From Franconibacter pulveris DSM 19144 (lineage in GTDB: Bacteria > Pseudomonadota > Gammaproteobacteria > Enterobacterales > Enterobacteriaceae), in contig KK211223.1 of assembly GCA_000621185.1 (NCBI GenBank), forward strand, positions 80,757-144,756: a DNA stretch of 64,000 bases. The letters are read 5' to 3'. The translations under genes were made by a program, and so were the position numbers. Of the stretch, positions 48,776 through 57,606 are shown one piece after another. Numbering within the stretch: position 1 is the stretch's first letter; every line of letters begins with the position of its first letter. Below the pieces are notes generated by a model. That model was given only the letters and a program-made list of their open reading frames with translations, searched no databases and was not told where the DNA came from.

Positions 48776-48904
48776 TCGGGCGTTGCGGCGAATAAGCGTT
48801 GTTGAAAAGGGCGGGTGCGCTTACCCGCTTTGTAAAAACAGCCTATCTGCACGACGCAGGGCGGCTAAGCGTCAGTGCCGCCATCCTCTCTTCATCTGGC
48901 TAGA

Positions 48905-49933
48905 TCAGTTCTGGCGCAGCTGCAAATCCAGCGGCGTTTTGCTCGGCTCGCCGCCAATCTCGCGGGCAAGCTTCGGCACCATATAACCAGAAACCAGCGT
49001 CAGCAGTTCGCGCATAATGCGTCGGGCTTCTTCATCGCTGACCATGAAATGCGCTGCGCCCTGCACTTTATCCAGCACATGCAGGTAATAGGGCATCACG
49101 CCCGCATCGAACAGCGCGTTGCTGAGCTCGGCAAGTGTCGGGGCGCTATCGTTTACTCCCCGCAGCAGCACGCTCTGGTTTAGCAGCGTCACGCCCGCTT
49201 TGCGCAACCGCGCCATCGCGCCGCGAAATTCCTCATCAATCTCGCGGGCGTGGTTAATATGGTTGACCAGCAATACCTGAAGCGAGGAACGTTCAAGCCG
49301 CGCTGTCAGCTCATCGGTAATACGCGCCGGAATGACTATCGGCAGACGGCTGTGAATGCGCAGCCTTTTGATATGCGGGATAGCCTCCAGGCCAGCTATC
49401 AGCCAGTCCAGCTCCCTGTCTTTCGCCATCAGCGGATCGCCGCCGGAAAAGATTATCTCATCAAGTTCCGGGTGTGCGGCGATGTAATCCAGCGCCGCCT
49501 GCCAGTTACGCTTGTTGCCCTGGTTATCCGCATAGGGGAAATGGCGGCGGAAGCAGTAACGGCAATTTACCGCGCAACCGCCTTTTACCAGCAGCAGGGC
49601 GCGATTGCGGTATTTATGCAGCAGTCCCGGCACCACGCTGTGCTGCTCTTCCAACGGATCGGTGGAGAAGCCGGGCGCGGCGATGAACTCTTCGCGTGAA
49701 GTAAGTACCTGACGCAAAAGCGGATCGTTGGGGTTTCCCTTCTCCATGCGGGCGATAAACGCGCGCGGCACGCGCAGCGCAAACAGACGACGGGCGTCTC
49801 GTCCGGCCTGCAGTTCGGCGTTTGTATCAATATTCAGAAGCTGAAGCAGCTCATCGGGATCGGTAACAACATCGGCAAGTTGCGATAACCAATCTTCTCT
49901 GGATGGGGGATTTAGGGTTACAATATGCGCCAT
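48905..49933 (-). CDS. epmB: EF-P lysine 2,3-aminomutase EpmB
   Basis: EpmB is a 342-residue radical-SAM enzyme that converts (S)-alpha-lysine to (R)-beta-lysine for EF-P modification. The iron-sulfur cluster cysteines are C120, C124 and C127 ([13 protein letters not shown]), and the GGDP motif ([10 protein letters not shown]) is present. The PLP-lysine region lies in the C-terminal part. It is divergent from efp with a 40-base gap, so the modifying enzyme and its target share a promoter region. Confidence 0.97.
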   Translation of the reverse strand: MAHIVTLNPPSREDWLSQLADVVTDPDELLQLLNIDTNAELQAGRDARRLFALRVPRAFIARMEKGNPNDPLLRQVLTSREEFIAAPGFSTDPLEEQHSVVPGLLHKYRNRALLLVKGGCAVNCRYCFRRHFPYADNQGNKRNWQAALDYIAAHPELDEIIFSGGDPLMAKDRELDWLIAGLEAIPHIKRLRIHSRLPIVIPARITDELTARLERSSLQVLLVNHINHAREIDEEFRGAMARLRKAGVTLLNQSVLLRGVNDSAPTLAELSNALFDAGVMPYYLHVLDKVQGAAHFMVSDEEARRIMRELLTLVSGYMVPKLAREIGGEPSKTPLDLQLRQN

Positions 49934-49973
49934 TTTGTGGCTTAGCTACCAGTTAACAATTTCAGAGGGCCTT

Positions 49974-50540
49974 ATGGCGACTTATTCTAGCAACGATTTT
50001 CGTGCCGGTCTTAAAATCATGTTGGATGGCGAACCTTACGCCGTTGAATCCAGCGAATTCGTGAAACCGGGTAAAGGTCAGGCGTTCGCGCGCGTTAAGC
50101 TGCGCCGTCTGCTGACAGGTTCCCGCCTCGAAAAAACCTTCAAATCCACCGACTCCGCCGAAGGCGCAGACGTTGTGGATATGAACCTGACTTACCTCTA
50201 CAACGACGGTGAGTTCTGGCACTTCATGAACAACGAAACCTTCGAGCAGCTGGCTGCTGACGCCAAAGCCGTAGGCGACAACGCAAAATGGCTGCTGGAT
50301 CAGGCTGAGTGCATCGTGACCCTGTGGAACGGCCAGCCTATCTCCGTTACGCCGCCGAACTTCGTTGAACTGGAAATCGTTGATACCGATCCGGGTCTGA
50401 AAGGCGATACCGCAGGCACCGGCGGCAAACCTGCTACCCTGTCTACTGGCGCTGTGGTGAAAGTGCCGCTGTTCGTACAGATTGGCGAAGTGATTAAAGT
50501 AGATACCCGCTCTGGCGAATACGTATCTCGCGTGAAATAA
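49974..50540 (+). CDS. efp: Translation elongation factor P
   Basis: EF-P is a 188-residue tRNA-mimic protein that rescues ribosomes stalled at polyproline stretches. The modified lysine is K34 in the loop [10 protein letters not shown]. The signature LxxP[N/T]F-type block ([21 protein letters not shown], here [15 protein letters not shown]) lies in domain III. The start MATYSSNDF follows GAGGGCC and matches the family length; the frame runs 13 codons further upstream. Confidence 0.98.
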   Translation: MATYSSNDFRAGLKIMLDGEPYAVESSEFVKPGKGQAFARVKLRRLLTGSRLEKTFKSTDSAEGADVVDMNLTYLYNDGEFWHFMNNETFEQLAADAKAVGDNAKWLLDQAECIVTLWNGQPISVTPPNFVELEIVDTDPGLKGDTAGTGGKPATLSTGAVVKVPLFVQIGEVIKVDTRSGEYVSRVK

Positions 50541-50556
50541 GTTCACGTTCGCTATG

Positions 50557-50578
50557 CGGTGTGGCGTCCGCCACACCG
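50557..50578. terminator. Hairpin between efp and ecnA
   Basis: CGGTGTGGCG and CGCCACACCG form a perfect ten-base stem around TC, 17 bases after the efp stop. Only GTTGCTT follows, so termination may be partial. Confidence 0.55.
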
Positions 50579-50600
50579 TTGCTTCAGGGATGGCAAACCG

Positions 50601-50732
50601 ATGAAATCCTTTATTAGCTATCTTCTTCTGGTGCTCTTCTCCGGCGCGCTTCTGAGCGGCTGCAACACCGCGCGCGGTATCGGTGAAGATGTGCAGCAAC
50701 TTGGCAATGCGATAGAACGCGCTGCCCGCTAG
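50601..50732 (+). CDS. ecnA: Entericidin A lipoprotein
   Basis: This 43-residue small lipoprotein has a signal peptide with lipobox LLSGC (C21) and the conserved mature sequence CNTARGIGEDVQQLGNAI. It belongs to the entericidin family, in which EcnA is the antidote to EcnB in the bacteriolytic pair described in Citrobacter and E. coli. It lies 60 bases downstream of efp and about 100 upstream of ecnB. Confidence 0.93.
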   Translation: MKSFISYLLLVLFSGALLSGCNTARGIGEDVQQLGNAIERAAR

Positions 50733-50836
50733 CCTCTAATTCTCCTAAAAATTTCTCCTTTCCCGTCGCTTTCCGGGAATTTGTCTATGCTTAAGTGGCT
50801 ATACACAAACAACATTGGTAACAAAAGGAAGAAATT

Positions 50837-50983
50837 ATGGCTAAGAAAACAATGGCGGCGCTCTTTTCTGCACTGGTGCTTTCTTCTCTGCTGACTGCCT
50901 GCAACACCACTCGCGGCGTGGGCGAAGATATTCAGAGCGGCGGCAGCGCAATTTCCGGCGCGGCCACTAAAGCCCAGCAGTAA
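50837..50983 (+). CDS. ecnB: Entericidin B lipoprotein
   Basis: This 48-residue small lipoprotein has lipobox LLTAC (C22) and mature sequence [20 protein letters not shown], in part [11 protein letters not shown], closely matching E. coli EcnB of the same length. The family member is a membrane-active, stationary-phase bacteriolytic peptide. An AAAGGAAG ribosome site precedes the ATG. It has a separate upstream gap from ecnA, so it is likely transcribed from its own promoter, as known for ecnB under sigma-S control. Confidence 0.94.
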   Translation: MAKKTMAALFSALVLSSLLTACNTTRGVGEDIQSGGSAISGAATKAQQ

Positions 50984-50993
50984 TCTCAGTAGG

Positions 50994-51018
50994 CGGTACG
51001 GCTGACTGTGCCGTACCG
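50994..51018. terminator. Hairpin between ecnB and the convergent regulator gene
   Basis: CGGTACGG and CCGTACCG form an eight-base stem with a nine-base loop, ending two bases before the stop of the convergent regulator gene. It is probably a shared terminator. Confidence 0.65.
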
Positions 51019-51019
51019 T

Positions 51020-51625
51020 TTATTCCACCCGCAGTTCCTGCTGCGGAACAAACAGCGAGAAGCGGTTATCCACGCCGAGCTTCATGCGAATATTCCGCTT
51101 GTAGGTGTAAACCGTCTTAACCGCGATCCCCATATTGCGGGCAATCACTTCATTTGCGATTCCGTCCGTCCACCATTTTAAAATTCGCTCTTCACGCAAG
51201 GTGAGCAGAGACGTTACGGTGCGAGCTTCACGCGTTAGCGGCTGCGTTTGCATCGCCTCTTCAATAACGGTTTGCAAATTGCCAAGCGGGATAGACTTTT
51301 CGACCGTCTTCCATGGCTTATGCGTTTCGCAATAATGTTCCAGCGCTTCTGACGTGCCGCTTTGCAGCAATAACAGGCGGGTGTATTTACCGCAGGCGGC
51401 GAAAATAGAAGAAAGCTGACTGATGTGATGAATATCCGACATAAAACTATGCAGGTCGGCCACAACCAGATCGGGCTGCCATTGCAGGATGTACTCCCTT
51501 GCGCGCAGAAGGTGGTCTGTTGCTGTGATCGCAAAAGGCGCTTCAAAGTACTCAGAGTGATTGAGCCAGCCCACCATGCCAAGACGGCTAAAATAACAGT
51601 GGTCAATGAGTAAAATTTTATACAT
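51020..51625 (-). CDS. ecnR: LuxR/FixJ-type regulator next to entericidin genes (EcnR-like)
   Basis: This 201-residue regulator has a degenerate receiver-like N-terminus (about 1-125) and a LuxR helix-turn-helix at about 140-195 (LTLREERILKWWTDGIANEVIA, in part LREERILKWWTDG; KTVYTYKRNIRMKLG). The probable phosphoacceptor region reads LVVADLHSFMSD, but the acidic pocket near residue 10 is weak (IDHCYF), so it may not be phosphorylated. A regulator gene ecnR is known beside ecnAB in Citrobacter freundii, and the position agrees. The start MYKILLIDHC is preferred over one ten codons upstream. Confidence 0.75.
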   Translation of the reverse strand: MYKILLIDHCYFSRLGMVGWLNHSEYFEAPFAITATDHLLRAREYILQWQPDLVVADLHSFMSDIHHISQLSSIFAACGKYTRLLLLQSGTSEALEHYCETHKPWKTVEKSIPLGNLQTVIEEAMQTQPLTREARTVTSLLTLREERILKWWTDGIANEVIARNMGIAVKTVYTYKRNIRMKLGVDNRFSLFVPQQELRVE

Positions 51626-51840
51626 GGTTAGCTTCGTAATCAGGGGGTCGGACAAGAGGTCACTGAATAACCATCATAAGAGGATTTAACGGCGATAAAT
51701 CGTGGATCTACGGGCACTATGACGCCTATTTCTGCGCTTAACGCGTTTCTTATCTAAAATCTTGTTCTTAACCGAAATTCAGTCGGGTGGGTTGCTTTTC
51801 TGCGCTGGCAGAGGGATCATCTATACGTTTTTCAACTGGC

Positions 51841-51887
51841 CTTACGGGACGACCCGTAAGCGCGTCTTATGGATCGGGGACGACCCC
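51841..51887 (+). ncRNA. Guanidine-II (mini-ykkC) riboswitch
   Basis: Two consecutive hairpins each have an ACGA loop: CTTACGGG-ACGA-CCCGTAAG (51841-51860) and GGGG-ACGA-CCCC (51876-51887). This is the mini-ykkC architecture. It lies 22 bases upstream of the gdx start, so it probably exposes the ribosome site when guanidinium binds. Confidence 0.93.
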
Positions 51888-51909
51888 AGCACGAACGGGA
51901 GTCATCTTT

Positions 51910-52227
51910 ATGTCCTGGCTTATTCTTCTTATCGCTGGTCTGCTTGAAGTGGTTTGGGCTGTCGGCCTGAAATACACGCACGGTTTTACCCGGCTGCTGC
52001 CGAGCCTGATTACCATCGCCTCAATGATTATCAGCATTGTTTTGCTGTCATTTGCTATGAAAACGCTGCCTACTGGCACCGCTTATGCGGTCTGGACAGG
52101 GATTGGCGCGGTTGGCGCCGCCATCGCTGGCATCGTGCTGTTAGGGGAATCGGCGAGTCTCGCCCGTATCGCGAGCCTCGCCCTAATAGTCGTGGGAATT
52201 GTAGGGCTAAAATTTAGTACGCATTAA
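51910..52227 (+). CDS. gdx: Guanidinium exporter Gdx (SugE)
   Basis: This is a 105-residue small multidrug resistance family protein with four transmembrane helices, of the guanidinium/proton antiporter subtype. The essential membrane glutamate is E13 in [13 protein letters not shown], and the [14 protein letters not shown] block is typical. The start [10 protein letters not shown] matches the family length. Expression is likely controlled by the guanidine-II riboswitch upstream. Its stop overlaps the convergent blc stop by four bases. Confidence 0.97.
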   Translation: MSWLILLIAGLLEVVWAVGLKYTHGFTRLLPSLITIASMIISIVLLSFAMKTLPTGTAYAVWTGIGAVGAAIAGIVLLGESASLARIASLALIVVGIVGLKFSTH

Positions 52228-52757
52228 ACCGGTTTCTGCTTTATCCACAGCAATTTTTCCACGGCAAAACCCTGCCGGGTCGCGGCATCCAGCATTTGCT
52301 GTTTTACCTGCGGGTTGATGGTCGGCGTTCGGGACAGTATCCACAAATAGTCGCGATTCGGCCCGCACACCAGCGCATGCTGGTAATCTTTATCCAGCGC
52401 GATCACGTTATAGCCGCCATAGAAGGGGCCAAAAAACGAAACTTTCAGCGCGGCGCGATTGGGGCTGCCGGTAAAGTAGGCTCGTCCGTCGGTTTCCTGC
52501 CACATACCGCGATCAACGTTATAGCCGCGGTTGACGACGTTCAGGCCGCCATCTTCGCGCAGGCTGTAGGTTGCGGTCACTTGTTCAAGTCCCCGTTCAA
52601 AGCGGTGATCAAAACGGGCGATTTCATACCATTTTCCAAGATAGCGGGTGGAGTTAAAGTTTTCGACAACGGTAACGCCGCGGGGAGGCGTTGGGGTACT
52701 ACAGGCGACGACCAGAAACGCAACGGCGGCGGTGGTAACGATGGGCAGAAGTCTCAT
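52224..52757 (-). CDS. blc: Outer-membrane lipoprotein Blc (lipocalin)
   Basis: This 177-residue bacterial lipocalin has lipobox VVACS (C19), the lipocalin GxW motif ([18 protein letters not shown], in part [10 protein letters not shown]) and the conserved [12 protein letters not shown] near the C-terminus. Family members bind lysophospholipids in the outer membrane. In E. coli the order is frdD-ampC-blc; here no ampC lies between frdD and blc. The start is the ATG giving MRLLPIVTT, with AAAGGAAT upstream. Confidence 0.96.
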   Translation of the reverse strand: MRLLPIVTTAAVAFLVVACSTPTPPRGVTVVENFNSTRYLGKWYEIARFDHRFERGLEQVTATYSLREDGGLNVVNRGYNVDRGMWQETDGRAYFTGSPNRAALKVSFFGPFYGGYNVIALDKDYQHALVCGPNRDYLWILSRTPTINPQVKQQMLDAATRQGFAVEKLLWIKQKPV

Positions 52758-52860
52758 AACGCATTCCTTTTGACCTTTTTTGCTAAGTGTAGAAGGGGCG
52801 GGAAGTTTTTGCTTATGGCTGCGGCGACGAACAGAGGCGAAAAGGATGACGCCGCGCATA

Positions 52861-52890
52861 AAAAAAGCCCGCCGACCGGCAGGCTTTTTT
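52861..52890 (-). terminator. Terminator of the frd operon
   Basis: Six A, a GCC(c)GCC/GGC(a)GGC stem with a GACC loop and six T make a symmetric terminator, twelve bases past the frdD stop. Confidence 0.88.
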
Positions 52891-52902
52891 GCTAAGGGCT
52901 TT

Positions 52903-53262
52903 TCAAAGCGTAATGACCCCAATTAACGTCACCACCGTCAGGATGGCGGCGAGACCATAGAATACCCATTTGCCGCTCGGCACATGGATTTTCAGGTCGT
53001 GCATGCCGTGATGGATGCGGTGTAATCCGCACCACAGCGGCAGAACAATCATCAGGAAGATAAACAGGCGGCCGATAAAACTCTGGGCGAACGCCAGCAC
53101 GCGATCATAACTTAACGCCTCGCCCGGATAGAGACCGAGCGGCAGCAGGATGCCGACCAGCAGCACGATAACCGGCGCAAAAAGGGCGCCCCACATGCCA
53201 CCTGCGCCAAACAGTCCCCAGAAGACCGGCTCGTCGGAACGTTTCGGGTTGGAATTTATCAC
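52903..53262 (-). CDS. frdD: Fumarate reductase membrane anchor FrdD
   Basis: This 119-residue integral membrane subunit binds menaquinol with FrdC and anchors the catalytic FrdAB part. It has three transmembrane segments and the conserved block [21 protein letters not shown], in part [14 protein letters not shown]. The GTG start (53262) with GGAGAAAG upstream matches the E. coli length and sequence ([18 protein letters not shown]). It is the last gene of frdABCD. Confidence 0.97.
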   Translation of the reverse strand: MINSNPKRSDEPVFWGLFGAGGMWGALFAPVIVLLVGILLPLGLYPGEALSYDRVLAFAQSFIGRLFIFLMIVLPLWCGLHRIHHGMHDLKIHVPSGKWVFYGLAAILTVVTLIGVITL

Positions 53263-53272
53263 GGCTTTCTCC

Positions 53273-53668
53273 TTACCAGAACAGGGCGACAAACAGAACC
53301 ACAACGGTCACGACGGCGGCTGCCGCCCATAACCCTTTTATTACCGGCTCCGGGCCCAACTTTTCGTCTTTAACAATGATATTGGCCGCTTTAGGCGCCA
53401 GTTCGAACCAGGTTTTGGTATGCAGCAGCGCTGCTGCAAGCGTTATCAGGTTTAAAATCACCACAATCGGGTTTTGCAGGAAACCGACAAACGACGCCCA
53501 GGATTCCGGGCCGTTTTTTACGGCAAACAGGCCGTAAATCAGCACAATGCTGAACCAGACGGTGGGAATGGACGTGCCTTCCCTCAGCATATAAAAGCGA
53601 TAGAACCCCAGCTTTTGCCACCAGGTGGGCGTCATGGTCCGCACATAAGGTTTACGTTTAGTCGTCAT
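53273..53668 (-). CDS. frdC: Fumarate reductase membrane anchor FrdC
   Basis: This 131-residue subunit begins [17 protein letters not shown], with three transmembrane helices and the E29-type glutamate ([12 protein letters not shown]) that in E. coli takes part in quinol binding. It forms the heterodimeric membrane anchor with FrdD. It lies ten bases from frdB and ten from frdD. Confidence 0.98.
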   Translation of the reverse strand: MTTKRKPYVRTMTPTWWQKLGFYRFYMLREGTSIPTVWFSIVLIYGLFAVKNGPESWASFVGFLQNPIVVILNLITLAAALLHTKTWFELAPKAANIIVKDEKLGPEPVIKGLWAAAAVVTVVVLFVALFW

Positions 53669-53678
53669 TGAGCGCTCC

Positions 53679-54413
53679 TTAGCGAGGTTTCAGGGTGGCA
53701 ATCAGAAAGTCTTTCGAACTTTCCACTTTGCCCTGCTGAATGGCGGCGGCCGGGTCGACATGTTTCGGGCACACTTCTGAGCAGAAGCCGACGAAGGTGC
53801 AGGTCCAGACGCCGTTCTGGCCGTTCAGTTGCGCCATGCGCGCCTTTTTGCCGCGATCGCGGCTGTCGAGGTTATAGCGATGGGCAAGCGTAATAGCCGC
53901 CGGGCCGATAAACTCCGGGTTCAGGCCGAACTGCGGGCAAGCGGCGTAGCACAGGCCGCAGTTGATGCAGCCTGAGAACTGGTGATACTTCGCCATCTGC
54001 GCCGGCGTCTGGGTGTTCGGACCTTGCTCCGGCGTACGCGGGTTGCCGATGATATAAGGCTTAATCGCTTCGAGGCTTTCGATAAAGTGGGTCATATCGA
54101 CTACCAAATCGCGCTCTACAGGGAAGTTCGCCAGCGCCTCGACCTTCATGCCGCCGGGGTAGTCGCGCAGGAACGTTTTGCAGGCAAGCTTCGGCACGTT
54201 GTTGACCATCATGCCGCAGGAGCCGCAAATCGCCATGCGGCACGACCAGCGATAGCTTAAGTCCGCCGCCAGGTTATCTTTGATGTAGCCTAATGCGTCC
54301 AGTAATGACGTTTGCTCATCCCAGGGCACCTCGTAAAACGCGCTGTGCGGGGCGCTGTCGGTTTCCGGGTTATAGCGCACCACTTCTATTTTCAGGTTTT
54401 TCATCTCAGCCAT
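53679..54413 (-). CDS. frdB: Fumarate reductase iron-sulfur subunit FrdB
   Basis: This 244-residue iron-sulfur protein passes electrons from menaquinol to FAD. The N-terminal ferredoxin domain has [14 protein letters not shown] for the [2Fe-2S] cluster. The C-terminal domain has [12 protein letters not shown] and [11 protein letters not shown] for the [4Fe-4S] and [3Fe-4S] clusters. It overlaps the frdA stop by eight bases. Confidence 0.98.
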   Translation of the reverse strand: MAEMKNLKIEVVRYNPETDSAPHSAFYEVPWDEQTSLLDALGYIKDNLAADLSYRWSCRMAICGSCGMMVNNVPKLACKTFLRDYPGGMKVEALANFPVERDLVVDMTHFIESLEAIKPYIIGNPRTPEQGPNTQTPAQMAKYHQFSGCINCGLCYAACPQFGLNPEFIGPAAITLAHRYNLDSRDRGKKARMAQLNGQNGVWTCTFVGFCSEVCPKHVDPAAAIQQGKVESSKDFLIATLKPR

Positions 54414-56196
54414 TCGCCTGCTCCTTCTTCTCGGCCGCTTCCGCTTCCGCCCCGTAAACGCGTTTCGCTGGCGGCAGCGTCGTGATTTTCACGTCGCTGT
54501 AGTCGAGACGGGTAGTACCGTCCGCATTGCGGAAGGCGAGGGTATGTTTCAGGAAGTTGACGTCATCGCGCTCAGTACAACCTTCATCAAGGCGCTGGTG
54601 CGCGCCGCGCGACTCTTTACGCGCCATGGCGGAATGGGCCATGCATTCGGCGACGTTAAGGCCATGACCCAGCTCAATGGTGTAGAGCAGATCGGTATTG
54701 AAAACGCTGGAGGTGTCGGTAATGCGAACGCGCTTAAAGCGCTCTTGCAGCTCGGCAAGCTTGTCGATGGTTTTCTGCATCAGCTCTGGCGTGCGATAAA
54801 TACCGCAGCCTTCTTCCATGGAAAGGCCCATCTCATCGCGAATTTTCGCCCAGCTTTCATTGCCCTGCTGATTAACCAACGCTTTCAGGCGCCCTTCAAC
54901 GTCGGTGGCCTGCGCGCTAAGCGCTGCCTCATTCGCTGGTTGCGCTTCGTTCGCCCGGGCCATCGCCTGCTCGCCCGCGAGGCGGCCAAATACTACCAGC
55001 TCCGCCAGCGAATTAGAGCCAAGGCGGTTGGCGCCGTGCAGCCCGACGCTTGAACATTCCCCTACGGCAAAGAGCCCCTTGATGCGGGTCTCGCATTGCT
55101 GATTGGTTTCGATGCCGCCCATGGTGTAATGAGCCGTCGGACGCACCGGAATCGGTTCTTTTACCGGGTCGACGCCGACATAGGCTTTCGCCAGCTCGCA
55201 GATAAACGGCAGCCGCTCCAGCAGTTTTTTCTCGCCGAGGTGGCGCAAATCGAGATAAACCACATCGCCGCGCGGCGTGGCGATGGTATTGCCCTTGCGC
55301 CATTCGTGCCAGAAAGCCTGCGAGACTTTATCGCGTGGGCCGAGCTCCATATATTTGTTCTTCGGCTCGCCAAGCGGCGTTTCCGGGCCCATGCCGTAAT
55401 CCTGCAGGTAGCGGTAGCCGTCTTTATTCACCAGGATGCCGCCTTCGCCGCGACACCCTTCGGTCATCAGGATGCCGGAGCCGGGCAGCCCGGTGGGGTG
55501 GTACTGCACAAATTCCATGTCGCGCAGCGGTACGCCATGCGCCAGCGCCATGCCCATTCCGTCGCCGGTAACGATGCCGCCGTTGGTGTTGTAGCGATAG
55601 ACGCGGCCTGCGCCGCCCGTGGCCAGCACCACCGCATTGGCGCGGATTTGCACAAGCTGGCCTTCCATCATGTTCATCGCTACCAGTCCGCGCGCCTGGG
55701 CGTCATCAACCAGCAGGTCGAGTACGAAATGTTCGTCGAAGCGCTGAATTTGCGGAAATTGTAGGGAGGTCTGGAAGAGAGTGTGGAGCATATGGAAGCC
55801 GGTTTTATCCGCAGCGAACCAGGTACGCTCAATCTTCATGCCGCCGAAGCGGCGCACATTCACCGATCCGTCCGGGCGGCGGCTCCAGGGGCAGCCCCAC
55901 TGCTCCAGTTGGGTCATCTCCGTCGGGCAGTGATGCACGAAGTAGTCAACGACATCCTGCTCGCAGAGCCAGTCGCCGCCAGCAACAGTGTCGTGGAAAT
56001 GGTAATCGAAACTGTCATGATCCTGGGCGACAGCCGCCGATCCGCCTTCAGCGGCGACGGTGTGGCTGCGCATAGGATAAACTTTAGAAATCAAAGCGAT
56101 TTTCGCATTGGGATTGGCTTGCGCTGCGGCTATGGCAGTACGAAGTCCCGCTCCACCGGCGCCTATCACGGCAAGATCGGCTTGAAAGATTTGCAC
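54406..56196 (-). CDS. frdA: Fumarate reductase flavoprotein FrdA
   Basis: FrdA is the 596-residue catalytic subunit that reduces fumarate to succinate in anaerobic respiration. The dinucleotide motif [10 protein letters not shown] is at about 12-21, covalent FAD is expected on H45 ([10 protein letters not shown]), and the active-site blocks [21 protein letters not shown], in part TEGCRGEGG, and HYTMGGIE are present. The GTG start at 56196 with GGAGGAA upstream matches E. coli. More than 100 codons of open frame upstream are non-coding. Confidence 0.98.
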   Translation of the reverse strand: MQIFQADLAVIGAGGAGLRTAIAAAQANPNAKIALISKVYPMRSHTVAAEGGSAAVAQDHDSFDYHFHDTVAGGDWLCEQDVVDYFVHHCPTEMTQLEQWGCPWSRRPDGSVNVRRFGGMKIERTWFAADKTGFHMLHTLFQTSLQFPQIQRFDEHFVLDLLVDDAQARGLVAMNMMEGQLVQIRANAVVLATGGAGRVYRYNTNGGIVTGDGMGMALAHGVPLRDMEFVQYHPTGLPGSGILMTEGCRGEGGILVNKDGYRYLQDYGMGPETPLGEPKNKYMELGPRDKVSQAFWHEWRKGNTIATPRGDVVYLDLRHLGEKKLLERLPFICELAKAYVGVDPVKEPIPVRPTAHYTMGGIETNQQCETRIKGLFAVGECSSVGLHGANRLGSNSLAELVVFGRLAGEQAMARANEAQPANEAALSAQATDVEGRLKALVNQQGNESWAKIRDEMGLSMEEGCGIYRTPELMQKTIDKLAELQERFKRVRITDTSSVFNTDLLYTIELGHGLNVAECMAHSAMARKESRGAHQRLDEGCTERDDVNFLKHTLAFRNADGTTRLDYSDVKITTLPPAKRVYGAEAEAAEKKEQANG

Positions 56197-56335
56197 GACA
56201 TTCCTCCAGATTTTGGTTTTTTCGCAACGCGTTACTGCCCAGGGGGAGTAAAAACGACAAGCTGACGCCGCTGCGAAACGATTCCCCTGCTCCTTTGTGG
56301 GTAATCGAGTATAACCGCGCCAATGATAAGGAAAT

Positions 56336-56349
56336 TTGACCCGATCGAT
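56336..56349. promoter_or_regulatory. FNR site upstream of frdABCD
   Basis: TTGACCCGATCGAT fits the FNR consensus TTGAT-N4-ATCAA in most positions. It lies 140 bases upstream of the frdA start, in the divergent region shared with epmA, and agrees with known anaerobic FNR activation of frd. Confidence 0.65.
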
Positions 56350-56486
56350 TTTTTTGCCGTTCTGGCAGGCTTTTATCATCCAGCTCAGGGTGGGGGCGAA
56401 GGATAAACCGCTATTGCGCAAAATTTGTCTCGTGGCGCGGTAACGAGTAGACTTCGTGCCCTTGTTTGTCTTAGGAGAAAAGCACC

Positions 56487-57464
56487 ATGAGCGAGACGGC
56501 CAGCTGGCAGCCGAGCGCATCCATCCCCAACCTGTTGAAGCGCGCCGCGATCATGGCGGAGATCCGCCGTTTTTTTGCGGACCGCTGCGTTCTGGAGGTG
56601 GAAACCCCCTGCATGAGCCAGGCGACGGTGACTGATATTCACCTTTTCCCGTTCAAAACTCGCTTCGTGGGCCCTGGCCATTCGCAGGGGCTCGATCTCT
56701 ACCTGATGACCAGCCCGGAATACCACATGAAGCGCTTGCTGGCGGCGGGCTGCGGCCCGGTGTTCCAGCTTTGCCGCAGCTTCCGTAATGAAGAGATGGG
56801 GCGTCACCACAACCCGGAATTCACCATGCTGGAGTGGTATCGTCCGCACTATGATATGTACCGCCTGATGAATGAGGTAGATGACCTGCTGCAGCAGGTG
56901 CTGGAGTGCCAGCCAGCGGAAAGCCTCTCTTATCAGCAGGCATTTTTACGCCACCTTGAAATCGACCCGCTGTCGGCGGATAAAACCCAGCTGCGGGAAG
57001 CGGCGGCGAGGCTCGATTTAAGCAACATCGCCGATACGGAAGAGGATCGCGATACGCTGCTGCAGTTGCTGTTCACCATGGGCGTAGAGCCGCACATCGG
57101 TAAAGAGCGTCCGGCCTTTGTCTACCATTTCCCGGCAAGCCAGGCGGCGCTGGCGCAGATCAGCACGGAAGACCACCGCGTGGCGGAGCGTTTCGAGGTT
57201 TATTTTAAAGGCATTGAGCTGGCGAACGGTTTCCACGAGCTGACCGACGCGCGCGAACAGCGCCAGCGTTTTGAGCAGGATAACCGCAAGCGCGCAGCGC
57301 GCGGGCTGGAACAGCAGCCGGTGGATTATAACCTGCTGGGCGCGCTGGAAGCGGGCCTGCCGGACTGTTCCGGCGTGGCGCTGGGCGTTGACCGCCTGAT
57401 TATGCTGGCGCTGGGCGCGGAAAGCCTGTCTGAGGTAATTGCTTTTACGGTGGACCGGGCCTGA
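56487..57464 (+). CDS. epmA: EF-P--(R)-beta-lysine ligase EpmA
   Basis: This 325-residue class II lysyl-tRNA synthetase paralogue lacks the anticodon-binding domain and attaches (R)-beta-lysine to K34 of EF-P. Class II motif 2 is [20 protein letters not shown], in part [13 protein letters not shown], and motif 3 is [12 protein letters not shown]. It is divergent from frdA. Together with epmB and efp about 7 kb away, the whole EF-P modification set is in this window. Confidence 0.97.
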   Translation: MSETASWQPSASIPNLLKRAAIMAEIRRFFADRCVLEVETPCMSQATVTDIHLFPFKTRFVGPGHSQGLDLYLMTSPEYHMKRLLAAGCGPVFQLCRSFRNEEMGRHHNPEFTMLEWYRPHYDMYRLMNEVDDLLQQVLECQPAESLSYQQAFLRHLEIDPLSADKTQLREAAARLDLSNIADTEEDRDTLLQLLFTMGVEPHIGKERPAFVYHFPASQAALAQISTEDHRVAERFEVYFKGIELANGFHELTDAREQRQRFEQDNRKRAARGLEQQPVDYNLLGALEAGLPDCSGVALGVDRLIMLALGAESLSEVIAFTVDRA

Positions 57465-57574
57465 TAAGCGCTTAACGCTGACGGGAATATGCATCGCAAA
57501 TGGCGCGTTCCAGCGCTAATAACGACGCCCACCCTGGCCCGGCAACACACTCTTTTCGTCTGTCGATTCGCCCG

Positions 57575-57605
57575 AAAAAAAGGGAGCCATCTGGCTCCCT
57601 TTTTT
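57575..57605. terminator. Bidirectional terminator between epmA and mscM
   Basis: An A-run, a GGGAGCC/GGCTCCC stem with an ATCT loop and a T-run lie between the convergent stops of epmA and mscM, one base before the mscM stop. Confidence 0.92.
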
Positions 57606-57606
57606 A

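Noticed and set aside
56197..56520. Extension of frdA by 108 codons
   Set aside because: The extra frame crosses the FNR/promoter region and the epmA start and lacks similarity to FrdA. GTG 56196 has an ideal ribosome site.
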